From Sipunculus nudus (Eukaryota > Annelida > Sipuncula > Golfingiida > Sipunculidae), in contig CM049310.1 of the NCBI GenBank assembly GCA_026874595.1, forward strand, positions 8,310,001 to 8,374,000: 64,000 nucleotides of DNA, read 5' to 3'. Each line of letters starts with the position of its first letter. The stretch's first letter is position 1. Below are positions 23,351 to 37,858 of this stretch, piece by piece. The notes under the pieces are model-generated. The model searched no databases, had not been told where the DNA came from, and saw nothing but the letters and a program-made list of their open reading frames with translations. The position numbers were made by a program, and so were the translations under genes.

Positions 23351-26300
23351 CTGAAACAAATGCACAAATAAAACTTATACACAAAATGGGAAAGCTGTGT
23401 TACAGGCAGGGCTGAAACTGCTAGAAAATTTGGGACTCATGCATCTGATAGTGATTATTGTCTAAGATTTGAGTTTTCATTACCATGACTATAACATGTC
23501 CAACCTGCAAGAGAACTGATACAAAGTGTAAAAAAAAACACAAAATGGGAATTATAGCACCTGTATTACATTATTACCCATGTGCTGCTAATAAATGACA
23601 CTTTTAACTTGCAAGAACACCATGTGAATATTGGTAATGAAGGTTTACAAGTGTAATTAACAGCTAAAGGAATTCTTTAATTAATCAATATGCAGGTCAT
23701 TTTGGACACAAGTACTCGGATAGAACTCCTCAGAAAAGAGCACTTAAGTACCCCTTTCAGGAAAAGGAAAAAAACGCACACCTCCTGAACTAATCAATGC
23801 TCAATTTGTCAACAAAACAAAACATTTGATGAACAAATCCTTGTCTGAAGTTCCACCTATCATATAATACCAGATTCCTCTACTAGATGGCAGTATCAGT
23901 TCTTGTTAAGAGAAAGCAAGCTTAATACTGCAAAGAAGTGTCCTGCATCTGTACTTGGACACAGGTCACACAATTAAACATATAACATACACAGAAACTT
24001 CAAATTTTAATCACCTCCTGTACAAGTTGTACCGAAATCTTGCCATCACTTCAATGTAATGTTTTAATAAAACAAGAAATTTTTGAGATAACATTCCATG
24101 TCACAAATAGACAGACAGGCAGACATGGGTGAAAACATAACCTCCAATCAGTATTTTTTTGGGGGAGATTTGCGTGAGGTAAAAATTAATAAATAATCAG
24201 CAGGTAACCTGTTTTGTCCACAGACTGTGGCAGATGAATAATTAATAGATTCTCCTTGATATATCATGTAATCTGTGCAAACAGTGAATATTTTGCGAAT
24301 GTAATCAGTTATTTAAAGTCACAGGTTACCCATTGATAACCATTTCACTCTACAACAGGGACAGTTAAAACCATAAAAGTGGAGATTGGTGCTGCCATCT
24401 CATGACAACACCTGGTACTATCTTCATCCATCCAGAGTATCTGATCTCTAATTGTAAACTGTACATATAATATTGCCTGAAGTGAACATTTTACTTTTAT
24501 AATGTGTTTGAATAAATTAAGATAAAAAAAGATGGACAGTTTAACCACAATATTTAACAATGGCTGTCTAGTTTCAGATAACTATGCATCTGTGCAAGAT
24601 CCAGACATAAGCACAATGAAAGCACATTACAAACACAGTAATCAAGTGTTGGAATATCTATACTGACAATAAAAACCACAGATCTTAAAACAAATTAGAA
24701 GGAGTGTTATTTTTTAGAAGCTTGGCTTTAAATAATCATTAAAACAAAGCCTCTAACTTTGAAGTTTCATTAATGTCAGAAGCAGCCACTGTATATTATC
24801 AAGGAAACAAATATATACCTTGAAGATTACTAAATACTAATAGAAAATTGTCTGATGGACATGAGCTAATGAAAATATTTTCACTTGATTTGAAGCAGAA
24901 TAGCTGGATATGAATGACAAAGTGAAGCATATTATGAAATTTGACCATCACATCTGAGACTTTTTACCTGTTTATTATTTGATGAGGTTTATTGATACCT
25001 CCACTTTTTTATAAATCATCTTGACTCTTAAAGTCTCTGACTCATACAGCTGACCACTCAACTTTCACTTACACTGGTCTCTGACAGACATTTAATTATT
25101 CCATGACTTTTCATGCAAGAAATGGCCTACTCAAGATTATTTCAGTAAAGAATATTGACTGACATAATCTAATATAATATAATGTAGAATCAAAAGTACA
25201 TACAATAATCAATTAATAATTGATCAGTCATTTTTTTTCATTCATCAATTATGAATTTAAAACCAATTCCTACCACTAGTTTTTATGTGTGTGTTTATGT
25301 GTGTTTTGTGTTAGCTCTGATGTGGCTTGATGAATCTCTTTTTGCAATGTATCACACTGAGTGCAGTAATATTTTCTAGTGTACCTCCTGAGATTGTACA
25401 TTATGTCAAACACAGTTATGTCAGGGGTGAAACACATCCTTGATTTTTCACTTCCCAAAGATGATAATCCTTGCTGTCACAAAAGCGAATCTGTGAGTGT
25501 CACTTAATACATGTGTGTGTGATTTTGTCAGTTTTTTTGTGTGAGTTTGTGCAGCTAATTAAAAGTCTGGTTGTGGAGTTTAACACACTTTATCCTGCAA
25601 ACATCCAAATATGGCACACAGCTGTATTTATATTGTATCTTGAAAATTTACAGATTTTGAATCCAGCTGCTAGGACATTTCTTTCAAGAAAATTTTTTTT
25701 ATAAGATTTTTTTGGTTATGATGTACTTTTAACTGTTTTGCAAAACAATTTTGTTAATATCATGTTGTAACCGTTTAATAAGAAATTATTATAAAAAAAT
25801 TAAAAAAAAAAGGTCAAATGTGCTTGTGTTTGCATGTTTGTGAGTGCCTATAAAATTTCATAACCTCTACTACATTTATAACAGCTGACCTGCCATAAAT
25901 AAACCACAAAACATTATCCTTTATGTGGCTTTACAGAATACCACAAAACATCTTAATATACAGCCACATGTACAGCCAATATTATTCATGTTTGTGTAAT
26001 AATCCTAATATTTAGTGTACAACATTTGTTAGCAGACCATTAGGTCTAGACAGCATGCTCATAGACCAGTTTCCTGTACTCCCGTACCTGAAGTTACACC
26101 CTGCAGGTGTGTGTTGATCAATACCTATTTAAGAAGTGTTTCCTATAGCCCCAGTCTGGTCCTATTGATCTGTTATAATGTGCAGTACTAATTTAGCCTA
26201 CACGGTAAGCTGCCAGGTATGCACCCATACCAAAACCAGAATACACAGTGGATATTATATAGTCTTAAGGTGGCAACCATTACTTAACCACTTAATTTAA

Positions 26301-27411
26301 ATTCAATCCAAAAGTCGCTTTAAATCAATATAAGACCTTTTATAAAGTATATTTTATTTTAATTCTAGAATTGTCGTATTATGGTATATATATTACTAAA
26401 ATATTCATTCATTTTAATATAATATCTTAACACTGTTGATAAAATCTTTAAATTTTTTTTTTTTTTGCACTCAGACAGAGCCACTTTATAGCATGCATAT
26501 GTTTAACTTAAATGAAAATATATTCAACACAGAATTAAGTCAATATTTCTCTCTTGGTTAAAATTTGTAATTTAAAAATTTCTTTCAAACAATTTAAAAT
26601 CATATAGATATACACAGGTTTTCCATGGATATACCCACAAGTATTTCTGAGGCGTGACCAGAGAGAAGTTAAATGGCAATGATTTAGTGCCAATTTTAAT
26701 ACAGATAGTGAGTTTCTGACAGGTTCTGATACTACCGCTATACTTCTCACACATGAACCTGAACCTGTGAGCTTCAAGCTACAACCTGTCACCATCACCA
26801 CCACAACCATGCATACAAATATCAAAGAATGTAACAAAGACACTACACTTAGTGCTGGTAAAATAAAGTACATAATAGCTCATAAATATGATCTACACTA
26901 AGCATGGTAGTAAAATAAGGTTCACAATAGATCATAAATATTGATTTATCATTGCATGATTGATACTGAGTGAAACTTTGCTTTCACTTAATATAAATGA
27001 CAGCCAGCAGCAAAGTGATGATTCAACGTTTAGGGCATTTTTCAGAGCAATACAGAGGATGTTATTGCAAAGACATTATGGTTTCTTGCATGGTCTTGCA
27101 TGGCCTAAAACACACTGAATCTAGTATTATGGATGCAAAAACAGGTATAACAACACAACATCTGTAGTGATTGGATAGGCACCTAACCATGTTGTTTCAT
27201 CTGAGCTACCTACTTAGACAGCTTCCAGACAGAAACTTAACAAGGTTCTTCTGGAAGATATTTTCTAAAGCTGCACTTTCTAGTGGTCACCTGCATCACA
27301 TATATACATAAACCACATATATACATGTATGCATGTATACAACAAGGGCCGGGTTAAACAAATACCATGTTCTGACTACATATAAACATGCATATATGCG
27401 CAGTTATATCA
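23351..27411. other. Intron sequence
   Basis: AT-rich intron with no supported exon. 25200-25286 resembles the right part of the hAT-like element at 37552-37837 (ends TCCTACCACTA). 25640-25765 is a diverged piece of the Harbinger MITE. (GT)-rich stretches occur at 25285-25310. Confidence 0.55.
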
Positions 27412-28845
27412 AGCGCCCTGTTTTTCCTGTTTTATAAATATTTATTTTCTGTTTTAATAAAATCAAAATTCTGGAATTTTCTGTTTTATCTTTATATTTT
27501 ATGTAATATAATTGCTAGATACTTTAAATAAAGAGTTAAATCTTGTAAATTCAGGATAATTAAATGGATTTTATGTTCAATAAGCTGTTATTTAATTTAA
27601 ATACTGCTTCCCTTGTTGCCATAATTACTTATGTATATTTAAAAAGTATATTTGGTCCTTCACATAAATGGTTCTTTGCCAGGCCAACTCGAAGAAATCT
27701 AGCGTGAGTATTCACTGAATCGGCAAGACAGTTGGTCTTCATCTATAAAAATCAGTAAGGACCTGTTATGTCTGCATTTTACTGTCGATAATTTCAATCA
27801 TTTGAAACAAGTATGGTGATATTATTTTCAAAGCTATTTCTCCTCAGAGACACTATGACATGCGGTAAGATCGGGCTTTCCCACTAGATGATTTTGATCT
27901 GTTTGCTTCTTTAATATGGTAATGCGAGACCATGACTGGAACTCCAACATAAAAAAAAATTCACTTCGTTGGTCAGCAATCATGTCTTTTAACCTTTGTA
28001 AAACGTTTGTTTAAAGGGGCCCAATCATCTAAAAGGCATGTTGAGTTAACACGAAAAATAGCTTCTTCCTTTTAATATAAATCTGTACCTGCCAAAATAT
28101 TGCTTTGAAACAGTTTACTTACTCCAGTTAACGAGCGTTGAAAACAATGGCCCGGGCGCGATGGCAGGTGTCAACATAAACACAGTGCGTGGGGCCATGT
28201 GTAGCGTGGAGCCACAACACGTGTAAATCAGGAGCTGCCCTGACTGACTTGGCCAAAAAAATATAATACATTTTCCCGCTGGCTGAAACACCGCGTGTTG
28301 CCCCTCTGAATCGGACCTCCCGTCACGCGGCCTTCTTATATTAAAGAGACACACGTGGACTGTGTTTACCAACACGCCGAGCCATAACAAGGTGCTAAAC
28401 CGCCGTATGCGAGCTACTAAGCTTGTGTGCTGGGATTTTTTTGCTGGTAAACTTTTGTATAAAGCAAAACTGAACTGTTAGTGTGAAAGAGTAGGTATAA
28501 CATTGCTCCTGATTTTGTCCCTTTAATGGACCGAAGAAGTGAATCTGGAATAATTCTGATTTGGTTCGGCTGATTACCCCCACACGGCGAAACCTCATCA
28601 TTGGATGCTTGGTACTTACTGTAACAGTTGTGAGCCGAATTGGCAGACTTTGATTGTTATGTAATTTTTTTAACAAGATATTGGCTGAAAATTTCTTTAT
28701 TTGCAGTTAAAATCTGCTCTGAATCCAACTTTCCGCTGTATTCCGTGCATTTAATATAATTCCATTTTTGAACCCTAATTCTGTTTTCGAACCCCAATTC
28801 TGTTTTTCCATAGGTTTTTCCGTTAAAATGGAAAAAACAGGGCTC
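27412..28845. mobile_element. Non-autonomous TIR element with GCCCTGTTTTT ends
   Basis: The left end AGCGCCCTGTTTTTCC and the inverted right end AGAGCCCTGTTTTTTCC match, and similar TATATCA sequence flanks both sides. The interior has no long frame. It contains a CpG-rich block (about 28120-28420) and a second nested repeat whose left part (28014-28130) also flanks the F2 element at 7962-9409. Superfamily not assigned. Confidence 0.5.
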
Positions 28846-29616
28846 TATATATCATTTACAAAAAATTACAAAACTGAAATCAATAGAATATTACATTAAC
28901 AATTTGCTTTATGTGATTACCAGTAAACCACTAAGGTTTCCAAGGTGACCCTAGCAAAGGAAGTCAGTGAATCCTCTGTGTGACATCACAGAGTCCATGG
29001 AAATCCCATCCTTATGGCATCATAAGATGTCCATAATGGATATATTCATTCTCTTGTTTTTACAAACCGATACAATACTGAATGTTTTCTTATAATTCAC
29101 CCTTTTGCAGGAACCTCCATTGAGGAAAAGATAATTTTCACTCCGGTTAATTACAAATATTTCTTGTTCTGCCTTTGGAATACAAGTTTGTGCTTATCTT
29201 TTCATAATTACATATAGTTTATCTTGCATATAATGCATTTCAGAATAAGGTGGTGGAATGGATTTATAAGTATTGGCATTTTGTTTTAATGGTCCAAAAC
29301 TGTCTTAATTAATGTTCAACTTATATAACTGGCTGAAAAATTTCAATATAAAAATCATATTCTTAAAATAAATTTATTATAAGATCATTTTAAGAATGTT
29401 TTCTATATTGAACATTTTCAATTCATATATCAGGGAATAAATTCATTTCTTCAGCAGACAGATTAAAACATACATGGAGAAACAACAGTGTGGGTTAAGA
29501 CAATACATGCATGCAGGGACAGTTAAATAGTAAAATATGATCTCATTATCATGCGGCATGCATAAATTAACACAGAACATAAACACCAGAGGGCAGCACA
29601 GGTCATGCAGCGTTAC

Positions 29617-29676
29617 CTGTCTCTCTTCAGAGATTTTATCCGGGGCAAGAACCCCAATGGCATGGAAGAAGAAGAG
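29617..29676 (-). CDS. Internal exon of the large minus-strand gene
   Basis: 60 nt with acceptor TTTTTCTAG and donor GACAG|GTAACG. The first base completes a codon split with the exon ending at 57210 (AT + C), and it then reads SSSSMPLGFLPRIKSLKRD. The last two bases (AG) are completed by the first A of the exon at 23350. The double phase match over 27 kb and 6 kb introns supports the model. The segment is basic; no domain is recognised. Confidence 0.82.
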
Positions 29677-29984
29677 CTAGAAAAAGACGGAGTCAGTAAG
29701 ATCAGTCAGGTCAGGTTATAATCCTCCAAACCCTGTTAAAGATTATCTTAAAGCTGATTAATGGCACAGGATTAACACATAGCTGATTTAACAAATAATT
29801 CAAGAATATTATAGTTAATACATTCATATGCTGCATGATTTCATAGCTTATAGCGACTCTTATGTAAATGTTATGAATTAATGTATTTTAGCTGATAGTT
29901 CAAACTCAACATGCTATTTAAATCCAATAAGCAAGATTAGCCATGGTGTATCTGAAAGAACATATATATGCACACTCTCTTTGA

Positions 29985-30034
29985 TTCTCTCTCTCTTTCT
30001 CTCTTTCTTTCTCTCTCTCTCTCTCTCTCTCTTA
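29985..30034. repeat. (TC)n microsatellite
   Basis: A run of TC/CT dinucleotides with a few extra T, followed by a short (CA)n stretch. Confidence 0.9.
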
Positions 30035-30337
30035 CACACACACTCAAACATAATCATGAAACAAAATACTTTATAATACTGCATAATCCATGATAATATG
30101 GTTGTATATAATACATGTATATATTATTATATATAATATATTACGGTAATTGACAATAGACAACATGATAAAACAAGAAATTACTGGGCAAACAAGTAAT
30201 TGGTCTCAATTTTAGCCCAACTATGAACCAGTTCTAGACAAAATGTATATGAAATGAATTCTACGATTGCTGCGGTAAAGCCACATAGGATTTCTAATTG
30301 GTCTGAAATTAATATTGCCCACCCTTTCATAGATATA

Positions 30338-30514
30338 CAGTGAAACCCCGCCTTGCGACCATCCCGCAATTGCGACCACCCCCAAAATTACGATCACTAT
30401 TCTTGGTCCCCAATATACAATCCAGGTAATTTAGAGTTTCACAAATACAACCACCCAAAAATTACGACCACATTGGTCAGTCCCCAAGGTGGTCGTAATT
30501 ATGGGGTTCCACTG
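30338..30514. mobile_element. Pogo/Tc1-mariner-type MITE
   Basis: 177 bp flanked by TA on both sides (30336-30337, 30515-30516). The ends are inverted: CAGTGAAACCCCGCCTTGCG on the left and the inverse of AATTATGGGGTTCCACTG on the right. Further GCGACCA/TACGACCAC inverted subrepeats run through the interior. CAGTGGAACC-type ends and a TA target are typical of pogo-like elements. No coding capacity. Confidence 0.8.
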
Positions 30515-33500
30515 TACTGTATACATTCAGCAAAAATCTTATAATAATTGCTTGAATAGTTCTTGGATAATGTGCAAATGACCAAAAGAAGACTCTGCAG
30601 TACACATCAGCAGGCAGGGCTGCGCAGACAGGTCATGAAAAGAAAAGTCACTTCTCTTATTAAAATCACAGAGCTATCAAAACAATGCCTGTTCATGGCA
30701 TTAAAAAAAATTACATCATCAGAGATCATATCACATATTTGATATAAAAAATGTACAAAATTCAATACATCAGTATTGTTTTAAGGCAGCCAGTGAAGGT
30801 CAAGGAGGACAGGTGCTGTCAGTGGTTTGAAGCATTTTTATCAAAGCACAGGGTCATCCTGTACATATTTATCAATGATATCTGAGTTAACATCCTGTTT
30901 TTAGCAGTTTTGGCACTCCCTCTTATGATGATACATCAGAAGTACAAGATTAAAGATGCCTGAAGTGGATCAACAGAAAAATGCACCATATAAATCAATG
31001 AAATATTCATAGGCCAACGTAAAGTACCCTCGAGGTGCCTGCTGTTTGTTTTCACCAGTTATAAGTCTGTTATGGCTGCCCTGTACTGTGGGGAGACATT
31101 GGCTTGTAGGTGAACATTTGCATGTCTACCTCATATTTCAATACTCAAGTGTTCTTATCATCCCCAGTAGGTCACGATCGATACCAGACTCTCTAAGAAC
31201 ACAAGAGTAATCTAAGGATCATTACTGATTAATGGATACCTGCAATAACAAGGTATCTTTACCTGCACATTATCTAAACATTAATCTGTGATGCTCCCAT
31301 ATAAGGCTGAAGCTACTGTGTTGTTACCAGCATTCTGATATAATATGTTAAGTACTGTATCCTCCAAGTGTCAGCTCTGTCTAATTGATATCATTATCAA
31401 TCAGTTCAGTAATAATGCATAATATGTAAATCATCTCACATTTTACCAATTTGAGCTTATGATTCTGTTATCAGTCTGTTATTTTGTTGCAGTCTGCAGC
31501 TGAACTAAAACTCATGGATTTGTTTTTCCTTTCTAATATTGATTTTTTTTCAATCTTTTCAACTTTATAAAAGTGCAATCACACTGTGATCCAGGATGTG
31601 TTTCCTGTAATTAAAATTAATAATCAAAATTAATTTATTAAACTTAAGGATTATTAATGTGAGTCTTATAAACATTCTTTTAATTTCTGTAAGTTGTTCA
31701 ATTTGGCCATCATTCAACAAAAAATGAGTTATGTAGAACTGAGTTTTCTGTTTGATTGATATTAATATTTTTTTAAACCTGTTTAGGTTATCTTACTCCT
31801 AAACAAACAAGGATATGCATGTTTATTTAGAAGTAAACATAATACTTTTAATCAAATATAAGATAATATTCTGTAATGTTGTCTACTTGTAAAATATTTT
31901 CAAAGAATTCATAACCTCAAAGGTTAAAGCCTCCACTGAAGAGGTAATGTTTCACCCAAGATTGGTGTTTGGTTTGTCACTAAGTTCACAGACTACTACA
32001 CCAATTTCCACAAAACTTTGTGGAAAGTTGGGGCATAATATTAAGCCAGGGAAGCCCCCATTAAAATATGGCCAAAATCTGGATATTTAAAGGTTTGTTT
32101 TTCCTTGGCATTGGTGTACAATTTCCTAAGAGCCATTCTATTTTATCAACCAGAAATGTCTTTTTAACAGGGTAAAGGACACATGTGAAATCAAAATCGT
32201 ATTCATGGTGGTAAACACAGGTGATCTACACACACCAAGTTTGACATATCTTTAATTATAGTGCAATGGTTCATACCTGGCCAAATATATCTGTTGCCTG
32301 AACCTCTAAAAACTTTTTCAATAATCTTTCATAAAAAATAGGTCAAGCTATGAGTAATGTGACTACATGTGTCTGATTAATAAGGGATGTCAAAAAGAAC
32401 CATGCTACAGTAGAATGTAGTATCTCCCAGTGATATCATAGTAAAAATCCATGTAATGTAGTTGAATAATATGTTTTCTTGTGTGCAGCAAAAGGATTAT
32501 AACCCCCTGCTGAGATGTCATGACAGAAATAATGTCTGATTGTTCATAAGGAACACTGAAAGCCTGTGAGGGTGAAATAATTATATGTAATAATATATAT
32601 GTAAATCATACATTTATATATATGCCACCCACCACATACATATAATAAGACCTTGTATAAAACCTCCATACCCAGAGGGAAAATTTGCCCTGATGCATTT
32701 TTTAGATGTTATTCAGCCTTCTTTATAAGGCTCAATAAATCTTATACAAGATTTGACCTGTCATTTTGGTGTATAATGTGTTAATTCCTCTAAAAATAAT
32801 TACTGAAACAGAAACCCTTGAACTACAACAAAGATGGTGAACAAATAGGTTTGATTTGCTTCCACCTAAAATCTACCTAAAACAGACTTATCTCAATGAT
32901 TTCATATCATTAAATTATTGAACTTCAAACACAACCACACAAAAATGTTATGCACATATTTCATACTAGCTACTGTTAAAGTCTGGATGCTATCATAAAC
33001 AGAAAATGGATACTTGTACCTAATATAGCAGATTAATGGTAGATTCATTAATATATGACAGTTAAAATATGCACCCATGAACTTTGATGTGTTTTTTTAA
33101 TGTTCTGTCTCTGACACCTGATTATGAAAAACTACAAAGTACCCCATATCATCTTGAAAATCTATTAAAAAAATGCCTTGATAAAAGTCATTTGATCAAG
33201 ACAATATTATGGTGTCCTGTTAGATCTCACCTGCATATCTTATTTACAACAAGTCTGTTAAACATTAAGGCCCCTACTGTAGCAGATAAACTTGGTGTTT
33301 TGTGTAAAAGTCAAAGGACCAGGATATAAGACTATAAGGCTCATGTTCTGTAAATGTATACTTGATCTCACTCTGATTTTTGCTCAGCGATGCAGCGTTC
33401 TTATCATATAACTGCCAGGTTTTCATGGCATGTATGTCATAATATTTACTTCAACAATACCAAAGTTCATAACCTTTACATGAACTACTTGTTTGTGTGC

Positions 33501-33784
33501 CCCATGGAAGGAGAACAAATACATGGAGCAAGTATATATATTGACTTTCTTGCTTTTATGGTGCACTAGTTCAAAAGTCAGGTTGGAAGTTACTTATACA
33601 GGCAGTGAAAAGTACATTCAAGATATGCTAGGGGTACTTTGAAAAAGGATACATCACAACAGGTGTAAGATTGCTATTAAAGTGTTCTGACTGAAAATAA
33701 ATTGAAAGTCAAACAGATAAACTGACACACAGAGGGATGACTGACACACCCCAGTTTACTTACAGTGACTTAAGCTGATATGAA
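30515..33784. other. Intron sequence
   Basis: AT-rich intron with no supported exon. 31930-32100 (GAAGAGGTAATGTTTCACCC and following) looks like an old interspersed repeat but has no second copy in the window. Nothing else is recognisable. Confidence 0.5.
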
Positions 33785-36028
33785 ACAAGTGACCCATGGG
33801 TCATGACGCTCAGCTGACTTGGAAGAGATTTGCAAAAGGAAATTTTATCATCTGAATGGTAGAATATAACCATTCAACTGAAGCATCAAACAGATTAACC
33901 AACAGGCTGAGATTGTGTCTGTATTAATATATCTCAAAAATAGAGAAAAATGCGTAAACTTTAAAAAAAATACAGGTGGCTCCACCAGTCTGCAGAAACT
34001 AATAAAAACACTTAATGGTCAATATCCATGCAAAGAAGCACCGTGGTCTCTGGATTAGTTGTTCTGATACTTCAGCTTTTGTATCAAATTTTCCAGCTTT
34101 TGTATCAAATTTTCCATTATTCTGATGGATACTTTTTAGTCCTATAGCTTGAAGGATATGGGTAACAGAGACCTAATTTCAGGTTTCCACAGACACTTTT
34201 CATGGGCCTCCTTGCATGACAAGAATGATGATTCTAGGTCCAGTTGTTACAATTTGTACCCTGTTGACAGATAACCACATATTTAAAGGTCTCAAAAATA
34301 GAGAAAATTATTCGTAAAAATTTGAAAAAAAATTGAGGTGGCACACCCAGTCTGCTAAAACTGATGGAACATGTCATGATCAATATGTATGCCAAAAATC
34401 ATGAGCACCAGTATTGTAGTTATTGAGATACTGGAGTTTTTGTATCAAATTTTTCAATATTCTAGGGAGGTATTTTGGATCCATACAGCTTAATGGATAT
34501 GGGTAACAGAGACCTAATTTCAGGTTTCCATGGAGATTTTTCATGGGTCTCCCTGTGTGTAAAGAATGAAGATTCTAGGTCCAGTTGTTATGATTTGTGC
34601 CATGTTTACAGATGTTCATATCTTTAAAGGTCTCAAAAATAGAGAAAAAATTGTGAAAAAAAAGCCCGGAAAAATATATGTGGCTCACCCAGGCTGCAGA
34701 AACTGATGAAACACTCCATGATCAATATCCATACAAACAATTATGGTGATCTCTGCATTAGTTGTTCAGATACTTCAGCTTTTGTATCAAATTTTCCATT
34801 ATTCTGAGCTGTACTTTGGGGCCCCATAGCTCAAAGGATATGGGTAACAGAGACCTAATTTCTGGTTTCCATGGAGACTTTTCATAGGTCTCTCAGAATG
34901 TCAAGAATGAAGATTCTAGGTCCAGTCTTGACGATTTGTGCCCTGTTAACAGATGTTCACATTTTTAAAGGTCTCAAAAATAGAGAAAACAATTAGTAAA
35001 AAATTGAAAAATACAGGTGGCGCCACCAGTCTGCAGAAACTGATGAAACATCTCATGATCAATATGTTTGCCAAAAATCATGACCATCAGTGATGTAGTT
35101 AATGAGATATTGAAGTTTTTTTAAGAAATTTTTACTATTCTTGGGGGGTACTTTGGGGCCCCATAGTTCGAAGGATATGGGTAACAGAGACCTAATTTCT
35201 GGTTTCCATGGAGACTTTTCATAAGTCTCTTAGAATGTCAAGAATGAAGATTCAAGGTCCAGTCTTTACGATTTGTGCCCTATTAACAGATGTCCACATT
35301 TTTAAAGGTCTCAAAAATAGAGATAAAAATTCGTAAAAAATCCAAAAATACAGGTGGCGCCACCAGTCTGCAGGAACTGATGGAACATCTCATGATCAAT
35401 ATGTATGCCAAAAAATCATGACCAACAGTGATGTAGTTAATGAGATATTGAAGTTTTTTTAAAGAAATTTTTCATTATTCTCGGGGGGTACTTTGGGGCC
35501 CCATAGCTCAAAGGATATGGGTAACAGAGACCTAATTTCTAGTTTCCATGGAGACTTTTCATAAGTCTCTCAGAATTTCAAGAATGAAGATTCTGGGTCT
35601 AGTCTTTACGATTTGTGCCCTGTTAACAGATGTCCACATTTTTAAAGGTCTCAAAAATAGAGAAAAAAATTCGTAAAAAATAAAAAAAATACAGGTGGCG
35701 CCACCAGTCTGCAGGAACTCATGAAACATCTCATGATCAATAGGTATGCCAAAAATCATGACCATCAGTGATGTAGTTAATGAGATATTGAAGTTTTTGT
35801 ATGAAATTTTTCACTATTCTGGGGGGTACTTTGGGGCCCCATAGCTCGAAGGATATGGGTAACAGAGACCTAATTCCAGGTTTCCAAGGAGATTTTTCAT
35901 GGACCTCTCTGGATGTAAAGTAAGAAGATTCCAGGTCCAGTGGTTACAATTTATGCCTTGTTAACAGACAGACGGACAAAGAGTGATCGCTATAGCTCAA
36001 ATGACTTACAGTCAGCTGAGCTAATAAT
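33785..36028 (+). mobile_element. F1 pearl-like element, copy 1
   Basis: Starts ACAAGTGACCCATGGGTCAT, then GCTCAGCTGA, and ends with the inverse, TCAGCTGAGC, plus TAATAATT. Inside are six tandem units of 337-341 bp; the phrase GGGTAACAGAGACCTAATTT recurs at 34160, 34501, 34842, 35179, 35519 and 35857. The last unit runs into a GACAGACGGACAAAGAGTGA tail. Later units carry GGTGGCGCCACC (about 35019, 35353, 35694). Non-coding. The layout of tandem core, tetranucleotide and short palindromic end matches what I recall of pearl/HINE elements. Confidence 0.8.
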
Positions 36029-37551
36029 TGGAAAACAATTTGACATCATGTCCTACACTCAAATCTAGTCATAATTGACTTGATTTATGCTTTACATATA
36101 TTTATGACAGTAATATAATACAAAACAGGAAAAAGGTAATATAACATCATGTAGGATATCAATAACCGTAACAACAAAATATTTTTTTTTCACAAAATAG
36201 AAGTTTTTTTTATAAATAATTTGGCCACGAGTTGTTTACAGACCCTTCCCACAAAAGAACCAATATAAGCCCTAGTTTCCAATGATGGCACTCTCCCCAA
36301 ATTATAAATATGTGTGGATCCTGGATACCACCACACACGTTGTTAGTGCCATATGTGCCAAGTACACTGAAGCTTTTGAATGTTATAATGCAATTTTCAA
36401 AATATGCCACTGCACTTAGTTAAAATGAAAATGACATTCTGTACTTCTCAGGTTTATTTATTTATGCGTATTGAGAGTGTCAGCCATACAGCTGAAGGCT
36501 GTCAAGTACTGGTTGGTCATTAACGACCTGAGGACAGGCAAACCAGTACCTGGACCTATGTCAGATACATAATGATCAGTAGATCTGACATTCAGGCCAG
36601 GGACCTGGCAGCTGTCAGGCGGATGCCACCCTGTACCTGTTCACCAACTTCAGGAGAAGAGTGTATTGTATAACTAAGAGTAGTCCCCAAAGCTAAGCTT
36701 ACTTGTACAGGGTATTAAGATGAATTATACAGATATCATACATATGAATGCTCACCATAGAAGACCCACAGAAGGTGGAACATGTTTTATTAATGGAGCA
36801 GCGTTATTTGCAAACAGAAATTTGTTTCTTGATTTAAGTCTCATATTACTCATATTATCAAGCAAACCAAAAAGAAAGTTGTTCAACAGACTGAGAACAA
36901 AAATATTGTGCCAATGAGCAGATTTTTCGAATTTTTTCTTATCAGCTGAGACACCATACATGATATTTTGCAAGATTGTCAAAAAAAGTACAAAATTCAC
37001 TTCAATTTTTTAAATGGTGCCATTGTGATAAAAACAAAATTTTCCACTTTCTATAATTTTAAAAATTTATTTAGGAAATTTAGGAAAGATATCAAATGAA
37101 CTACATAAATGAGAACAGGATCTTCATTTGCATAAAAAAAAGATCCACAAAAAAACAGTAGCAGAAAAAAACCATAGAACAACCAATATTTTTTGTGTAG
37201 CCTGAGAGAACCTCATTAATGCTTCCTTAATACTGGTAACCCTTTTTCGGTAAATCAGGGTTTAACCTGGAAACTCTTGATGGAACTTTATGGAATCATC
37301 ATGTAACTAGAATGACACCCGGCTGAGGGTAAACCTGTGCTAAAATCAATCCAACTACTTTATCTAGATCCTTGCTTAAAACAATAGCCTCCTACACGGT
37401 CATATTACTTATCACAAATCTAAGCTTGAAATTAAAATGGTGTTTGTGCTTATTAGGCATTTCATCTGTCATATCAGGCATGACATGATAAAACCTTATG
37501 TTGAAAATTTCTCTCTTTTTTGGTTTTAAAGGAATATCCGTCACTGAGATT
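36029..37551. other. Intron sequence
   Basis: AT-rich intron with no supported exon. 36440-36660 is GC-richer and may be an old repeat, but no copy is seen elsewhere in the window. Confidence 0.45.
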
Positions 37552-37837
37552 TAGTGGTGTGCCAATTAATTAATTAAATTGATAATTGGTCATTTTCTTT
37601 CAAAATTAATTAAATAGATTATATTTTTACTTCATCAATTTAAAATGTATATTTTTTAATGTATTTGCACATGCAAAGAATCTAATCCGGTCAGAGATCT
37701 ACAACACAAAGTAACAAACAGCATCGAAATGGAACCTTGCACAGCCAACACTCTTCTGACTGCATAATAATAATTGATCATTGATCGTTTTTTTTTTCAA
37801 ACATTGATTATGATTTTTAACCCAACTCCTACCACTA
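37552..37837. mobile_element. hAT-like MITE
   Basis: Begins TAGTGGTGTGCC and ends CTCCTACCACTA, so the outer 7 bp are inverted. The flanking octamers CTGAGATT and ATGTGATT agree at six of eight bases, consistent with a decayed 8-bp target duplication. The interior is AT-rich with many AATTAATT stretches. A partial relative ends at 25286. Confidence 0.5.
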
Positions 37838-37858
37838 ATGTGATTCCAACAATTTAAT

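Noticed and set aside
28115-28676. Two minus-strand frames in a CpG-rich block
   Set aside because: They lie inside a TIR element, lack recognisable motifs and are explained by higher GC content reducing stop codons.
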